Positions 45,354-59,600 are shown, counted from the stretch's first letter. The stretch: 64,000 bases of DNA from Spinacia oleracea (GCF_020520425.1 NC_079487.1:82403141-82467140), one strand, 5' to 3'. The notes: a model not told the origin generated them from the letters alone. Program-made: numbers and translations.

Positions 45354-47899
45354 TGTAACACCCCGACAATTCTCCCTTTTCTAGAATAACCTTTTAATAA
45401 TTATAAATATAGAGAATTATCAAAGTATTATCTCCCGTGTGAAAACGTAACGGCTTATTCAGAATTTTGCAGCGGAAAACATAAAACTTATTTTAATTTT
45501 ATAAATAATCAATTATAGAGTTAACTCCAAAACCAATAACAAAAATAAAGTCGATGTAGCTAGTTCAACAAGTTTAGAGTCCAGTTAAACAAACCAAAGT
45601 CAACTTAGCAAATCAAAACTAAATACAAGCTCTCTAGTACAAAACCCAATGATGCATCATCTTCAAACCTGTAGATGGACAATGCTTATTGATCCTTAGA
45701 GACTGCTCACCAAAATGGGTCATCACATGATCAATAAGGCATAGCCATGATCAACGCACACAAACAACGCACGTAATCAACAAAGATAAGTACTACATAC
45801 TAATCAATGAATAAATAATCCTAACATGATACTAATAAACATAAGCTAGGACAACCAAAACATATTAACTTGAAGGCCACGTTTGACTAGACTGGACTAG
45901 ACTTTTATAACATTAATATTATTTTAATTGAAATAGTCAATGGACCGAGTTGTCTACTAGAAGCCTTCACTAAAGAAGACGAGGTACGGGCGCGACTCCG
46001 TAACCCTAATAACCTGCGACATCGAGGAACTTTTGAATAAAATAGAACCGGTGATCAATCCGGTCCCAGAAAAGGTCTTAGGCGACCCATGACCCCAACT
46101 CCTGATTTTCCGTCACTTCAGACGTGCACAGTCTAAAGCTATTGCTACTCAGTTTTACTTTACATGATTTACTAATTAATACTGGTTATGACTCGACAAT
46201 CACATAAATCATATAATCAACAAGTATTCACAACTGTTTTTATCTTGGAATTAGGTAAGCGATCACAAAATTATCAATCAAGAACTCGTTCCAATTAATT
46301 AAACATTTCCTTTAACAATGATTAAGCACCTTTATATAGGTGTAAAGTATCAACTGACTAAACAAGGTCCTCGGCCCTCATAAAGTAGTGAAATGCTAAA
46401 AGGGAACAAAGATCGATTGATCTAAACCAATATATATAAAATAATATAGAGTTCCCAACTGACATGCTTGCACCAATCATCCATGCTAACATGTTATAAT
46501 TCTCATAATAAACTCTATATTCAACATGTTAATCCAACGCCATTAAACATGTAAATTTCAACACAACCAAGTTCATAGACATATTCAACATGGTTTCAAT
46601 AATAACACACATCCACAAACAGACAGATGTGTACGTACCTTGTGTAAACAAATTGATAGGCCACTTTAGCACATTCAAAAGTTCCCTACAGAGAATTCTC
46701 CTCCTAAAACAACCAACAAAGATTCCCAATCAACTTCCAATAATCCACAGCAATAATAAAGTATTCTAAATACATCCTAAACATATTTAGAACTTTCCCC
46801 AACATCAAAACTTGGATATTTAGTTTCCTAGCATAATAATTATTGAATTAATGATTGAAATTCGTTGAAGACTCTTCAAAAACATCATACTTTAAATTTC
46901 CAGCAGTATAAACTCGTTTAAAACTTCGCCAAAACCAAATTAACATGCTTAGAACATCGAAACAATAATTTTAATAATCCCCAATCATCCTACCATGATT
47001 TAAAATCATTAACGCCCTAAAAATCATGCTTTAAATAATTAAAAATCATTATTTCAATGCAATTACATAATTTGAAAATTAAATTTATTATTTAAACATA
47101 ATATATAATAAAAAAATTCTAACTAAATCATACAGACGTATAATTTAAATTATTAAAACTTAATTAAATTCATTAATTAGTTTAGGGTTTAAGGAATAAC
47201 CAAAAGAGAAGAGAGAACAAGGGTGGCTGGACGGCGGCGCAGGGACGCGACAGCGACGAAGGTGGTTGTGGTTGCAGACGCGACTGGACGACGGGGTGAA
47301 GGTGGTCGCGCAGCTCGGTGGCTGTGAAGCAGCAGAAACAGTGAAATAAGGGATTAAAAACGAACGAGAGGGAGGAGTACTAAGCAAGAGAGGGAGAACG
47401 AAGCAAGAGAGTACCGGAAGTAGGAGACCGGTGGTCGGGTGGCGGTTGGTCGACGGCGGTCGTGCTTGGTTGTGGCTGTGAGTCAAGTAGAAACTAAGGA
47501 GGAGGGTTTGAGTTTTTATTTCACGTGAAAGGAATAAGAGAGAAGAGGGTTTTGTTTTTTTTTTGTTTTTACGTGAAGTTGAAGGAGAGGAGAGGAGAGT
47601 TGTGGGTTTATTATTTTTGGCTTTGCCAACTTGGGCTAGATTAGAATTGAGTTTGTTTGAATCCAAAACTGGTTGGGATTGTTTTCCAAATTAAATCGTG
47701 TTTTCGTAATCCAAATTCTTTTAAACATAGAATTCTAAAACTATTTTTGATTGCATAAATCGTTAAAATATTTAAAATGTAATAAAATAAATTTACGTTG
47801 ATTATATATTTATTTCTAAAACTCGTAAATTCTATTTAAATATAATTAACTATACGTTACAATATGTTAATAACATTTGTAAATTTACAAGGGATTACA
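45354..47899 (-). repeat. Chromovirus 3' LTR
   Basis: 2,546 bp with tgtaacacccc...gggattaca ends. It aligns in reverse orientation with the solo LTR at 56996-59715 at both ends and in the middle (for example the gttccctttt/aaagggaac and ggtcatgggtcgcc segments). A GC-rich block at 47220-47470 corresponds to the transcribed C-rich stretch of the other copy. Confidence 0.85.
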
Positions 47900-47912
47900 A
47901 TCTACCCCTCTT
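47900..47912 (-). promoter_or_regulatory. Chromovirus polypurine tract
   Basis: The minus strand reads AAGAGGGGTAGAT directly before the LTR, a good purine-rich primer for plus-strand synthesis. Confidence 0.75.
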
Positions 47913-48184
47913 AAAAGAAGTTTCGTCCCGAAACTTTGACACGAACATTCACACATTTTTCAACAGTTTTCAACTCATTCTTACTGGACAAGTACTTGTG
48001 CCACTCATGTGCACTCTTTTGCCAACTTAAAGTTGCTTGTGTTACTCATGAACACCTTTTTTTTGTGTGCGGAGAATCTATTTACTTTGCATCAACATGT
48101 ATTAGTTGCTTAAAATGAGCATAAAATGCATAAAATTGTCATAAAATTGCTAAAAAACGCGAATTTCTATCGCATTCTACCCCC

Positions 48185-49440
48185 TTAAACAAAACGAGTT
48201 ATGCCCTCGTAACTCACCTTAGAAAATAACTCTGGATACTTGATCTTCAATTCAGCTTCGGCTTCCCACGTTGCCTCTTCGTACTCGTGGTTCGACCAAA
48301 GCACTTTCACGATGCTGACGTCCTTATTGCGTGTACTACGCACTTTCCTATCAAGGATTTTCACACGCCTTTCCTCGTATGTGAGACTACTATCAATCTG
48401 GATTCTCTTAGGCTCTAAGATATGACGTTCATCAGGGATATAGCGCTTTAGTTGAGAAATGTGAAACACGTCGTGCATCTTTTCGAACTCCATTGGCAAT
48501 GCCAACTTATATGCTACTTTCCCTACTCGTTGCAGAATCTCATATGGGCCTATATATTTGGCACTTAGCTTGCCCTTTTTCCCAAATCTCTTCACGCCCT
48601 TCGTTGGTGATACTTTCAAGAACACTTTGTCACCTACTGCGAACTCATTATCTTTCCTCTTAAAATCTGCATAGCTCTTTTGCCTATCCTGGGAAGCCTG
48701 AATTCTAGCCTGAATCATTTTTACATTCTTGATAGTTTCCTCGATGAATTATGTTCCCAAAACTATGTTTTCACTGAAATCATTCCAGCAAGTGGGACTT
48801 CTACACTTTCTCCTATATAGTGCCTCAAAAGGTGCCATCTTAATGCTCGCATGATAACTATTGATATATGAAAATTCGATCCGAGATGGTCTTCCCAACT
48901 ACCCTTGAAGTCAATAGCACAAGCCCTCAACATATCTTCCATAGCCTGGTTGGTCCTTTCAGTCTGACCATCGGTTGTAGGGTGGAAAGCAGTGCTCATT
49001 TTCAATGTTGTCCCAAGGTTCAACTGGACCTTTTGCCAAAATTTCGAGAGGAATCTCGAATCACGGTCTGAAATAATATCGGTTGGGACCCCATGCAACC
49101 GCACTACATGATTAATGTAAGTCTTTGCAAGTTGTTTCTTCTTCCATGTCTCTTTAATCGGAATAAACACGATCAACTTTGTTAGACGATCTACAATCAC
49201 CCAAATAGTATCATTTACGTTCTTTAATCTAGGCAAGGTAGTAAAAAAATCCATAGAAATGGAATCCCACTTCCATCCAGAAACTTCTAAATGCATGTTG
49301 AACTTTCCCCATGGGTCTTTTGTGGTCTATTTTGACGTTCTGACAGGTCAGGCATTTAGAAACAAACTCAGCAACTTCACGCTTCATATTGGGCCACCAA
49401 TTGATCTACTTAAGGTCCTTGTACAACTTGTCACCCCAGG
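48185..49440 (-). pseudogene. Chromovirus integrase with chromodomain
   Basis: The core at 48763-49296 shows [27 protein letters not shown] and TDGQTERTNQAMEDML (D, D, E). The C-terminal part at 48185-48718 has the GDKVFLKVSPTKG module, then YIGPYEILQRVG, and a chromodomain-like end (VKILDRKVRSTRNKDVSIVK, VLWSNHEYEEATWEAEAEL). A frameshift separates core and tail near 48720-48765. Chromodomains guide integration towards heterochromatin in this group (known for the family). Confidence 0.88.
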
Positions 49441-50836
49441 GTGCACAGAATATGGAGTATTATGCCCCTCATCCATAAGACGTCTCTTAAGCTCTTCACA
49501 CTTCTGCGGTACACACCATCTCCCTATGAACCTCAAACTACCATCCTCATGAATCTTGAAATCTACTTATTTTCCTTGCCCCATCATTTGCTTTCCCCTC
49601 ATGGTACTGAATTTACAAGTCATAATCCTTAATCAGCTCTAACCATCTTCTTTGTCTCACATTGAGGTCCTTTTGGGTGAAAATGTATTTCGGGCTTTTG
49701 TGGTCTGTAATGATCTTACATGTTGCCCCATGAGGTAATGTCTTCAAATCTTCAAAGCGAATACAATGGCAGCTAACTTGAGGTCATGGGTAGGTTAATT
49801 AGCTTCATAAGGTTTCAATTGACACAACACGTATGCAATCACCTTCCCATTCCCCTGCAACACACACCCCCAAACAATTCTTCGATGCATCACTATACAC
49901 TTCAAACCCCTCATTCCCATCAGGCAATGTTAAAACAGGTGCGGAGGTTAAACACTCTTTTAGAATCTGAAAATCTTCCTCACATTTTTCACTCCACTCA
50001 AATTTTGATTCCCTTTTCATCAAATTGGTCATTGGTCTTTCTATCTTCGAAAAATCCCTCGCAAATCTCCTATAATAAGTAGCTAGGCCTAGGAAACTCC
50101 GGATATCAGACACATTCTTTGGAGTAGGCCACTCACTCACAACTTGAATCTTTGCAGGATCTACAGAGACTCCTTCCTTTGCTACTTTCTCCAAACGGAA
50201 CTCACACTTAGAGAACTTTGCATACAACTGGTTCTTCCTAAGCGTCTCCAATATAACCCTCAAGTGTTCATCATGCTCTTTTTCACTCCTTAAATAAATC
50301 AGGATATCATCAATGAATACAACAACAAACTTATATAGGAATTCGTGGAAGATCCTATTCATCAGATCCATAAATATGGAAGGTGCATTGGTTAACCCAA
50401 AAGGCATTACTGTAAACTCATAATGACCATAACGTGTCCTAAATGCAGTCTTAGGTATGTCCTTCTCAGCTACCCTCAACTGGTGATACCCGAACGTAAA
50501 TCGATCTTTGAGAACACACTCGCCCCATTCAATTGATCAAATAGGTCATCTATCCTAGGCAAAGGATATTTGTTTTTGATGGTTACATTGTTCAGCTCCC
50601 TATAATCGATGCATAACCTCATACTCCCATCTTTCTTCTTGACAAAGAATACAGGAGCTCCCTACGGTGATGCACTAGGCCTAATATACCCCTTGTCGAA
50701 CAATTTTTGCAACTGAGTCTTCAATTCACTCATTTTAGGAGAACTCAAGGGCTCTAGCAGGTGGCATACCCGAAATCTCACTCGGAAATACATCTATGAA
50801 TTCATTTACAATTGGGACATCCTCTATCATCACCCC
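49441..50836 (-). pseudogene. Chromovirus RT and RNase H, truncated
   Basis: RT at 49805-50479: [38 protein letters not shown] (catalytic IDD intact) and [21 protein letters not shown] short in-frame deletion is visible at [15 protein letters not shown], where the family has a few more residues. The RNase H ([12 protein letters not shown]) is broken soon after. The RT fingers region (50480-50836) is stop-rich and ends at the Copia 2 junction. Confidence 0.85.
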
Positions 50837-51848
50837 TGTAGGGGAATACAGTTAAATATATATAACATGTGCGGAACAATCCCCAAAGCCAGTAAACATG
50901 TATAAAGCACAGATTAAGCAAACTTACATTCCAAGCATGTTTTCCCGAGTTTATGATTCATGAACACGAACAAAGAAGTCCAATTGTCGTTCCTCTATTT
51001 GGTTCAACGACACGTTCAGATCCGTCTTGAGATTCAATGCTTAAGAGTGTTTGCTTTTTGGGAAGAACAGTTTAGGGGAGGCAAAACGGAACTTACGTAA
51101 TTTTCAGAATTAAGTTTAGGGTTAGAAAAAACATTAAGTGTTGGAGAGTGGAACATAACCCTTAGGGTTATATTGTGTAACCGGCCAAGGCATAAGGCCT
51201 TAGCCAGCCACACACACTCACACATACCGAAGCCACATAGCAGCCGAAGCACACAGCAGCCGAGCATCGTAGCCATGGGCTTGGGCCTCGCTGTTGTGCT
51301 CGCTGCTCCACTGCCCCATCGATGCGCGCACACATTCGTGCATGCGGGCTGGCTGCTTGCTATACGCGAGCTTCTGGCTCGTTGGACCTTGCGCGCATGC
51401 GCGCTTGGCTCGACGGGCCGGTGGCTCCGTTGCGGCTCGTATTCGCGACTAACGCCTTACGGCTATTATTTATCGTATCGTATATGACGAATCACCGTCG
51501 TACGATACGATTTTTCATTTCGCCCAGCTTACGAATATTCGCGATACGATATACGATTCCGATCCAACGTCATATTGTACATTATGTTTTTCCGAACTCA
51601 TTCCCGAAAATCTATTAAATGAATTTTCGATTCATTTAATCCGGTGATCTGTTACACGCTATTGGTGTGACCTTATAGGTTCAGTCAAGAGTAAGCTGTG
51701 AGCCTAATATAAATTAGAACTCACTGATCGGAAGCATTGCTCCAGCTAGCTATTCCGATCACTTGATCTCACTGAATTAATTGTTCGTAATTAATCTGGA
51801 CCTTGGTATTAGACTAATGCACCTTGGGTGAAGGACACATTTCCTTCA
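50837..51848 (-). repeat. Copia 2 3' LTR (left)
   Basis: 1,012 bp, tgtaggggaatacag...catttccttca, followed by gtctcccacttgtc (polypurine tract on the minus strand). The LTR has a GC-rich block at 51240-51450, as in Copia 1. The end sequences match the right LTR at 56679. Confidence 0.92.
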
Positions 51849-51875
51849 GTCTCCCACTTGTCATTCAGACAAGTG
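51849..51875 (-). promoter_or_regulatory. Copia 2 polypurine tract and hairpin
   Basis: cacttgtc / attca / gacaagtg (51855-51875) forms an 8-bp stem at the same place as the 9-bp stem in Copia 1 and Copia 3, although loop and flank differ. Confidence 0.7.
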
Positions 51876-52164
51876 TGAATTCACATTCCTTTGTCTCTTA
51901 GTGTTACTTGCTGAACATAAGGTAAGATCCTAGCCATCCTCATTAGGTCCAGAAGTGTTTCTCGGATTACTGAGTTCAACTGTTAAACTTTTACAGAAGG
52001 TTAAGCCTTAACCATTATGAGCATGGCCATGCATTTTCACAGTATCTAACTCTCCGAGAGGCCTTGTTACACAACAACACCATATCCAATCAAAGATAGG
52101 AGAACAATCTATTCTTGCAATCTACGAACACTCACTTTGATTCATAGTACGCCCAATAACTGCT

Positions 52165-54182
52165 TTTATTCGTATGGAGTCTTTTCAACAGCTTTTGACA
52201 GAGCACGATTCAGTGTGAGTAATGCTGTTTGCAATGCATGTCCCCAAATTGTAAAGGAAGTTCGTCTTGACCCATCATTGACCTGGCCATATCGAGTAAG
52301 GTCCTATTTCTCCTTTCCGACATTCCATCCCATTGAGGTGTCCCCGGAGCAGTCAATTCCGAAATAATACCGCATTCTTTTAGATGGTCATCAAACTCGT
52401 GGCTAAGATATTCACCTCCTCTATCTGATGTTAGAGCTTTGATTTTCTTGCCATGTTGATTCTCTACTTCATTTTGAAATTCTCGGAATTTCTCAAACGA
52501 TTCACACTTGTGTTTCATTAAGTAAATATAGCCATATCTACTGAAATCGTCCGTAAACGTTATGAAATAGCTGAAATCACTTCTAGCTTTCTTACTCATA
52601 GGCCCACATACGTCCGTATGTATTAGCCCTAGTAATTATCTTGCTCTTTCTCCCACTTTTGAGAAAGGTTGCTTTGTCATTTTGGCAAGTAAACAAGACT
52701 CGCATTGATCAATCTTCTCTAAGTGGAATGATTCTAGAATGCCGTTCCTTTGAAGTAATTCCATGCGCTTTGTGTTTATATGGCCTAATCGATAATGCCA
52801 TAGATATGTGAGATCGGAATCACCAGTTTTAGCCTTTTTGGTATTTATGTTATAAATGTGTTTGCTCGTATCTAGCACATGTAGACCATTTTCTTGTTGT
52901 GCTGAACCATAAAACATTCCTAGAAAAAGAACAACTATTGTCTTTAAATTGAAAACTAAAACCTTTAGAATCCAAAATTGAAACGGAAATAATATTTCTG
53001 GTGATACTAGGAACATAGTAACATTTTTCTAGTTCCAAAACAAAACCACTAGGCAAAGAAATAAAATAAGATCCTACGGCTAATGCAGCAATCCGTGCTC
53101 TATTTTCCACGCGTAGATCCATCTCGCCTTTATCAAGCTTTCTACTTCTTCTTAGTCCATGCGAATTGGAACATAAGTGTGAGCCAAAACCAGTATCTAA
53201 TACCCAAGAAGTAGAATTAGCAAGATTACAATGTATAACATACATATCTGAAGGAGAAGCAACGTTTTCGTCCTTCTTCTCTTCCTTTAGTTTAGGGAAA
53301 TTTTGTTTGTAATGACCAATTTCATTACAATTGAAGCATTGCGATGTAGATGGAGAACGACCCCTCTTTATTTTCCTCATGGAGGGAACCACTTGTCCTC
53401 CTGGAGTAGATGGAGATGCACCCTTGCTTTGGATCTTCCCCGTAACCTTTTTCTTGATTTTTTTACTCTTTACTTTTAGTGATGCTTTCTTATCACTTAC
53501 AAAGTCCAATTCATATTGATTAAGCAAATAGATTAGCTCACTAACAGTGTTTTCCCTTTTCTTGGAGAAATAGAGTAGCTTGAATTTCTTATAACCAGGG
53601 TGAAGAGAATTTAAAAGTATTCCCGCAGCTGTAGAATCTGGGAATGGCTCACCAAGTAGCTCAAGGCGGTTGAGAAGCCGAACCATTTTCTTTGTATAAG
53701 CCTTAATTAGTGTTCCTTCTGTCAATTTAAGATCAATGACCCTTTCCCTTTCCTTTTGTCTTTCGACGTCAAAGCAACAACCCAGTGGAGCATTAAGCTT
53801 TAGATCCCCAAATGAATGTACCAATTCAAAGACATTTTGGTCGACATGTTGACCACCATGTTGGAATCTACCACGAAATATATCCCTCAGATGCCTTAGG
53901 AGTGCCCATGGCTCATATGAAATGAACCTTGCACTCCAATCCTTGGGGGATTGAGCCAAGAATAAGATCCATCACTAGCGACATGAGGTTCGCCCACGCA
54001 CAATGCTTTTCTGGAGTCATATCCTTTGAGTAATAGTTGGGGATGGGATTGTCAACAACATATTCAATGTTGTTCCACCTGAGGACTTGATGAAACTTCC
54101 TCTCCCAATCAAGAAAGTTTGATAGGTTCAATTTTACATCTAGAATTTCGGTTACTTTGAGTGTTGCTTTGATTACGGCCAT
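52165..54182 (-). pseudogene. Copia 2 gag-protease-integrase remnant
   Basis: The gag start is MAVIKATLKVTEILDVKLNL at 54182. A frameshift near 53940 shifts to the open frame 52850-53959. The zinc knuckle reads CFNCNEIGHYKQNF, so its last Cys is Phe. The protease motif WVLDTGFGSHLCSN is present. The pre-integrase (YNINTKKAKTGDSDLTYLWH) and integrase (FTDDFSRYGYIYLMKHK, LTSDRGGEYLS, MSERRNRTLLD) follow. After an integrase motif equivalent to VEKTPYE the sequence jumps to 3' UTR. Confidence 0.85.
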
Positions 54183-56663
54183 TTGATTACTACATTTGAA
54201 AAGAATTTGCAATAAATAACCATTCATAACTTAATAACTTTGAAAAAATGTTAACATGCAATCATTAAATCTATTAAAAATTTCATTCATGCAAAAGCAA
54301 AACATGGTCCAAAATGAATTAAACGATTCCAAGACCCTAAAAGTCTTAAATCCTTAAGCAGCTTTGGCATGTCTTAAGTCTTTTAAGATTCTAGATAGGT
54401 AAGCAAAACCTATTGCTAGTAATCTCCAAATTACTCTTGGTTAATAAATTAATACCATAATTTATCCCATTGCCACAACATATGCCATTTTTGTTTGAGT
54501 TAAAACCACAATCAACATGTTCCTCTAGGATACCTTACCATCTAAGTCGTCAACTAAAATAGCACCTTGCTTTGGCGGACACCTACTACCTTAGATCCCT
54601 AGATTTTTGTAAGTGCTTGATTTGGAAGGCAATTTTTAAACTCAATATTACTATGGACCTAGTTGTTACTATGTTGGTTCGATTATTTAGTGAACTAAAT
54701 CTAATCGAGCATACAAACAACATTCATGCATAATATATTCATACATTCACAATATATAGTGCATAAATAAAATTGGTGAACTAGTATGGCAAAAAACTTT
54801 TGTCTTGAAGCATCCAATCTTCTTCACCATCTCGTTAGCTTGGCATCGTCTTGAACTTCATTCAATGCTAACTTAAAGTTCTAAACTAGAAATACTTGAA
54901 ATAATTAAAAATTACATCAAAATTCAATGGTATGCAGACCATATTTAAAACTTTACATTCAAAGATAAAACGGTTCGCATACCGTATTTAACTATCATAC
55001 ATTGGCCATACTAGTCACTTGGAGTACCTCTATTACATAAATTATTTATATTCTATGCATTCATCAATTCGTGTCCTAAAACGAATGGCCCAATTAAATT
55101 ATGCAAGTATTTACATGATTTATTTAAAAGTCACGTTCACATAAACGCGTCCTAAAAGGTTAATCTATTCCGGATTATTAATCCTTAGAATTTATTCTAA
55201 TCAAAATTTAATTTAATTAAAATAAAGCGCCGTACAAAAATAATTAAAATTATTATTTCATTTTAATTTAATTAAGCGGCTCCCACTCAAACCAATATTT
55301 TATTTCGGATAATTTAATATTAAATATTTAATGAAACTCACGACCCGGCCCAACTTAAATAAAATAATTAGTTAATTATCCCCGATAGCCATTTTAATGC
55401 AAATATTAATTTTGAAGCCCAACGAACAAAATCGCCAAAAATTGTGCATTGTGGGCTGGGCGCAAGCCATGTGCGTTGTGGCCGTACGAGGCCACGAGCT
55501 CATCGCCCATGCCCCGCAAGCCTCACCGCACACCCTCGCAGCCATCGCTGCTCGTGGCTCGTCGTGCTCGCTGCTCGTCGCTGCGCGCAAGGCAAGGCAG
55601 CCACGCCCCTTGCTTGCTCGCAGCTCGCAAGCCAAGGCAATGTCTTGCCTTGCTCGCTCCCTCGGACAGCACGCGCTGGTACGCCAGCTCGCTGGCTGGC
55701 TGCCGCGTCGCTGCACATGTGCTGCGAGGAGGCAGCGCGCATATGCTACGCCGAGCCACACGCACCGCACACCCATTTGTCTTGTGCCTTTGGTTCGTGC
55801 CATACGAACCAACTAAATAAAAAAAAATCAATTTCACGAAACCATATTTGCATTCGTTATTATTCATAAATTTAACATATAAATCGTTTTAATTTTCTAA
55901 AAATAACAAGTTTACGATTTAATTAATTTTACAACAATCCAATTTTGCAATATTTATTACATCTAGGATAACAATATTCAAATTTAACGAACGAACAATG
56001 TCCTCAAAAATTTGAACATTTTGATAATCGAATCCAAAATTTTAAATCGTTCTAAACATTCAAAATTCAGATTTTTACCAATTTTGTTTAAGTGACGATT
56101 AAAATTAGTGAATCTAATCAAAATTTTAATCCAATAATCTTTAAAACTGACACTTTATATGAAATTATATTCGCTTTCCCAATTAACCAAATTTTAAGAT
56201 CTAAATTATTTAAAAAATCAAGTTGCGATCTAAAAATTACAAATTTGGGGAAAGAGAAATTAGGGTTTATACTTAACATTTATGGTCGAAAGTTTTACCA
56301 TAATTTTAAAATATACCCAAGAACAGTAGGGAAAATTTTCAATCAATTTCGGGTAGTTTAGGTCGACCAATTAATTGAAAAACTTTCCGAATTTGTTAAT
56401 TTTAATTCGTTAATTAACAAAAACGCCCAATAACTCATACTTCGGCTTGTTTTTGCAATTCTGTTCTCATGAGTTGATCTTAGAAAATGGTTTTCAATTA
56501 GATTAGGGTTAGCAAAATTGAAATTTTGACAGTTTTTGAATTCAGAACATATTATAAGATTCATCCAATAATCTACAATATTTCGTAAAGTTCAACAAAA
56601 AATCCGAAAAATTCGACAGCATACAAAAACATAAAATCATGCCAAAAAGTACTTAATACATAA
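54183..56663 (-). other. Copia 2 long leader with GC-rich island
   Basis: A non-coding leader. The stretch 55440-55790 is GC-rich with many gctcgc/gcgagc pieces, like the Copia 1 leader island but without clean tandem units. Open frames on both strands here are Ala/Arg-rich and rejected as genes. Confidence 0.65.
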
Positions 56664-56678
56664 GGCTCATGATACCAC
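56664..56678 (-). promoter_or_regulatory. Copia 2 primer-binding site
   Basis: The minus strand reads GTGGTATCATGAGCC next to the LTR, initiator tRNA-Met-like. Copia 1 has the same arrangement. Confidence 0.75.
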
Positions 56679-59600
56679 TGTAGGGGAATACAGTTAAATA
56701 CACATAACATGTGCGGAACAATCCCCAAAGCCAGGAAACATGTATAAAACACATATTAAGCAAACTTACATTCGAAGCGTGTTTCCCCGAGTTTATTATT
56801 CACGAACACGAACACGAACAAAGAACTCCAATTGTCGTTCCTCTATTTGGTTCACCGATACGTTCAGATCCGTCTTGAGATCCGTAGCTTAGACAATGCT
56901 CAAGAGTGATTGCTTTTTGGGAAGAACAGTTTAGGGGAGGCAAAACTGAACTTACGTAATTTTTAGAATTAGGTTTAGGGTTAGAAAAAACATTATGTAA
57001 TCCTCCGTAATTTTATACATTTTATTTATATATTTTAACATATATTTAATATATTTAGATAAGAAATATATAATTAACTTATATTTATTTATTACATTTT
57101 TAATATTTTTAATGATTTACGAAATCAAAAATAATTTTAGAATTTTAAGTTGAAAAGAATTTGAATTACGAAAATCGATTGAATTTAGAAAACGATCCCA
57201 TTCAGTTTTGGATTCGAATCATAAAAACCAAATCCTAATTCTAGCCTATTTTGCAAAGCCCAAACCATGAAAACCCAAAACAATCCTTCCTCCCCTTACT
57301 CTAATTCACGTAAAACAAAAACAACCAAAACCCTCCTTCAATCTCACGTAAGCAGCAAACCCCAAGAACCCCTTCCTCACTGCCGTTTCTCTCTCCTCCC
57401 TTGCTGCGTCTGCTCCCGCCGCCAGCCGCCGGCCACCTACAACCGTCGGACCACCGTCGGTAACTCCTCCCTCTTCCTCTCCTTCGTTCTTCTCTTTTAT
57501 CTTTTGGTTTTGTTTCTTGCACACCTCCTTAATCGTTGTTGTTTGTTCGAACCGGCAACCACCGCGAGTCCTTGCCCCCTTTGCCTCAGCCACCGTCGCT
57601 GCAGCCCTCGCCGCTACTCCACCACCGCACGGTAATCTTCTTCTCCTTCCTTTTCTTTTTCGTTCTCTTTCTCTCTTTCGTTTTTTTACCTCCTCCCTAA
57701 TCGTGCCTTGATCGGCCGCACAACACCACCGCAGGCACCACCGCGCCGGACTGCCGCCCAGCCGCCTCGCAACCTCCTGCCGCTGCGTGCCTCTATCCGC
57801 CGGCCACCCTTGCTCTCACAACTTTTGTTGGTTACTTCCTTAAACCTTAAAACTAATTGATGGTTTAATTATATTTTAATAATTTAAATTATATTTCTTG
57901 AATTTAAATTATAATTTTTTATGATTAAGTTAGAATTTTCAGATTATATACATTGCGTAAATAATAATCTGATTTCCAGATTATATAATGGAATTGAAAT
58001 AAGAATTTTAATTATTAAAACATGAATTTTTAAGGTTTTAATAGTTTTGAAATCATGGTAGGATGATTATAAATTATTAAAGTTATTGTTTTTATGATTT
58101 CAAACATGTTAATTATGTTTTGGGAGTAGTTTGAAATTAGTTGTATTGCTGAAAATTTAAAGTACGATGTTTGCAAAGAGTTTTCAACGAATTTCATTCA
58201 CTAATTCAATAATTATGATGCTAGGGAACCAAATATTCAAGTTTTGTTATTGGGGAAAGTTCTAAATATGTTTAGGATGCATTTAGAATGCCTTATTATG
58301 GTTGCCAATGATTGGAAATTGATTGGGATTATTTGTTGGTTGTTTTAGGCGAAGAATTCTCTTTAGGCGACTTTTGAAAGTGTTAAAGTGGCCTATCAGT
58401 TTTTTTACACAAGGTACGTACATACCCGTGTGCTTGGAATGTGTGTTATTTGTTGATGTTATGTTGAGATTGTTGATGAACTTGGTTATGTTGAATTTTC
58501 ATGTTTAATATTGTTGGATAGACATGTTGAACATATATTTCGTTATGAGAATTATAACATGTTAGTATGATGAATGATGCAAACATGTTGGTTGGGAATA
58601 CTAGATTATTTGTATACATATATTAATTTAGGTCGATTGATCGTTGTTCCCTTTTAGCTTTTCACTACTTTATGAGGACCGAGGACCTTGTTTAGGAAGT
58701 TGAAACCTTATACCCATATAGAGGGGTTGATCAGTATTAAAGGAAAGGTTGGATTTAATTGGAATGAGTTTTGATTGATACCTTTGTGATCACTTACTTA
58801 ATTCCAAGATAAAAACAGTTGTGAATAAATGTTGATTGTATGCCTTATGTGATTGTTGAGTCACAACAAAGTTTAATTTGTAAATCATGTAAAGTGAAAC
58901 TCAGTAGCAACGCTTTAGACTGTGCACGTCTAAAGTGACGGACAATCAGGAGTTGGGGTCATGGGTCGCCTATGGCGTTCTCTGGGCCGTATTGATCACC
59001 GGTTCTATTTTAGTCAAAAGTTCCTCGATATCGCAGGTCATTGGGGTTACGGAGTCGCGCCTGAACCTCGTCTTCCTTAGTGAAGGCTTCTAGTAGACAA
59101 CTCAGTCCACTGACTATTTCAATTAAAATAATGTTAATGATACAAAGGTCTAGTTCAGTCAAGTATAGTCTTCGAGTCAATATGTTTTGGTTATCCTTTC
59201 CTATGTTTTATTAGTATCATGTTAGGGTTGTTCGTTTAATAGTATCATGTTAGGATTGTTATTGTTTTAGTATGTAGTACTCAGCTTTGCTGATTACGTG
59301 CTTTGTTTGTGTGTGTTGATCATGGCTATACCTTATTGATCCTGTGATGACCCATTTTTGGTGAGCAGTCTCTAAGGATCAATAAGCGTTGCCATCTACA
59401 GGTTTGAAGATGATGCATCATTGGGATCGGGATTAGAGAGCTTGTATTTATTTTGTTTTGCTAAGTAACTAGGGTTTGTTAATTTGGACTTTAAATTTGT
59501 CGTATTATTTATATTTCTTAAATTTCATTGATTGGTTTCTGAGATTAAACCTGTAATCGACTATTTATAAACCTAAAGTAGTTTTATGTTTTCCGCTGCA

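Larger units (their letters stand above)
45354..50836 (-). mobile_element. Tekay-type Ty3/gypsy chromovirus, split by Copia 2
   Basis: It consists of a left 3' LTR (45354-47899), polypurine tract, integrase with a chromodomain, and RNase H/RT reading on the minus strand. It breaks at 50836 within the N-terminal part of RT, where Copia 2 is inserted. Gag, protease and the 5' LTR would be beyond the nest, outside the window. The chromodomain after the integrase and tgtaacacccc LTR ends support a chromovirus, probably Tekay. Confidence 0.85.

Noticed and set aside
45700..46740. Short open frames in the chromovirus LTR
   Set aside because: They lie within LTR sequence shared with the solo LTR and lack protein-like conservation.
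47160..47666. 168-codon Ser/Pro-rich ORF on the minus strand
   Set aside because: It falls in the C-rich transcribed part of the gypsy LTR, with a low-complexity composition and no homologue that I recognise. The same applies to the frames at 57267-57711 and 40887-41372.
55372..55869. Open frames over a GC-rich segment
   Set aside because: Same explanation in the Copia 2 leader; frames on both strands are open at once.
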